Part shown: positions 63,596 through 64,000 of the stretch, one piece after another
How positions within the stretch are numbered: position 1 is the first letter of the stretch
How the letters are laid out: the number at the start of each line of letters is the position of its first letter
DNA from: Marinobacterium stanieri
Lineage (GTDB): Bacteria; Pseudomonadota; Gammaproteobacteria; Pseudomonadales; Balneatricaceae
Length of the DNA: 64,000 bases
Direction: 5' to 3'
Assembly (NCBI RefSeq): GCF_900155945.1
Contig: NZ_FTMN01000014.1
Coordinates: 22,748 to 86,747, forward strand
The notes under the pieces: model-generated
What the model saw: the letters and a program-made list of their open reading frames with translations, nothing else
Told to the model about the DNA's origin: nothing
The model's database searches: none
Position numbers and translations under genes: made by a program

Positions 63596-63856
63596 CTACC
63601 GCTCCAACCGATTAACTCTGGCTTCCAGTTCCTGGATCCTCTGTTGTTCCGGAGTGAGTGCCTTTGTAGTGGGCATGACGCCGTCTCGTTCAGCGCGCAG
63701 CTGGTTGACCCAACGCCTCAACGCAGACTCTCCTACATCCACTGCACGGTTGGCTTCAGCCATGCTGTAACCCTGATCAACCACCAGACTGGCGGCTTCT
63801 ACTTTGAACTAGGTTGAAAACGAACGACGCTGTCTTGCCATTGAACACCTCTTCTT
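63596..63856 (-). pseudogene. IS3 OrfA, nonsense mutation
   Basis: Begins MARQRRSFST then a TAG stop and FKVEAASLVVDQGYSMAEANRAVDV, the IS3 OrfA HTH and leucine-zipper region (IQELEARVNRLE). The stop after ten codons disables normal expression. Confidence 0.75.
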
Positions 63857-63904
63857 CGGCGTTGACTTTACCACCTTAAATTGGTGTCCGGGATCATTAG
63901 ACCA

Positions 63905-64000
63905 CCGGGAATTCAGATAATAAGTGCGACACTCATGGTTGAACGGCGAGAGGTAGCCAACTGCTGACAGTGGTACGCTTCATCTCGCCAAAGGTAGAAG
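63905..64000. other. Right edge, unassigned
   Basis: 96 bp after the IS3 end; too short to assign. Confidence 0.3.

Overview
This window looks like a piece of a large plasmid (or plasmid-like integrative element) from a gammaproteobacterium, probably a marine or aquatic one. The taxonomic call is inference from gene style only; there are no rRNA or tRNA genes. Plasmid character rests on a large replication initiator (13151-15100) preceded by two iteron arrays, a parA-parB-RHH partition operon (39810-42255), a DnaG-type primase next to rdgC (3044-6078), a type IVb pilus operon of conjugation type (1-2984), two hipBA-type toxin-antitoxin modules and at least eight insertion-sequence relics.

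Layout. 1-3 kb: pil operon (minus strand) ending in a PilN-type secretin that runs off the left edge. 3-6.1 kb: divergent rdgC and primase. 6.3-11.5 kb: IS481 remnant, two exported proteins of unknown function, a 3' fragment of umuC, and an internally deleted IS66 with an 8-bp target duplication. 11.6-15.1 kb: replication origin, with about 20 irregular GCACCA boxes, then 13 copies of a 22-bp iteron at an exact 35-bp period, then rep and a terminator. 15.2-17.7 kb: IS200/IS605 right-end scar abutting an IS481 element that is itself split by a second IS481-family element. 17.7-23.6 kb: orphan Rhs tip, immunity gene, and a two-gene Rhs system with Sec signal peptides. 24.2-35.3 kb: complete type II secretion operon gspC-M with a BamD-like lipoprotein between C and D. 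35.4-38.0 kb: integrase pseudogene and a damaged IS1182 bounded by identical hairpins. 38.1-42.9 kb: secreted nuclease, small regulators, partition genes. 43-45.5 kb: reversed hipAB module and a secreted protein. 45.8-48.1 kb: large polyvalent protein. 48.3-59.1 kb: a regulon defined by a 17-bp palindrome. 59.4-62 kb: c-di-GMP genes. 62.5-63.9 kb: IS256 relic and IS3.

The strongest candidate for an undescribed system is 48.3-59.1 kb. The palindrome GTATACTTAAAGTATAC and near copies (five sites) sit at the promoters of a four-gene operon of unknown small proteins, a DndC/PAPS-reductase-like PP-loop protein, a zinc-ribbon protein, a DndB-like DGQHR protein (now destroyed by a frameshifting 8-bp duplication and an IS605 insertion) and a 672-residue protein that appears to carry two tandem cytosine-C5 methyltransferase folds, only the second with an intact catalytic centre. 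DndA, DndD and DndE homologues are not present. Together these suggest a DNA-modification or anti-restriction module under one repressor.

A second striking signal is an invariant 17-bp palindrome TGTTGCCASTGGCAACA present 12 times: eleven copies from the end of the par operon to 49.1 kb, both between and inside genes, and one at 8.45 kb. It has the architecture of ParB/KorB operators (central S base) and is a good candidate for the plasmid centromere or a global regulator site. The T2SS operon next to Sec-exported Rhs toxin genes suggests dedicated secretion of the toxin by that machine.
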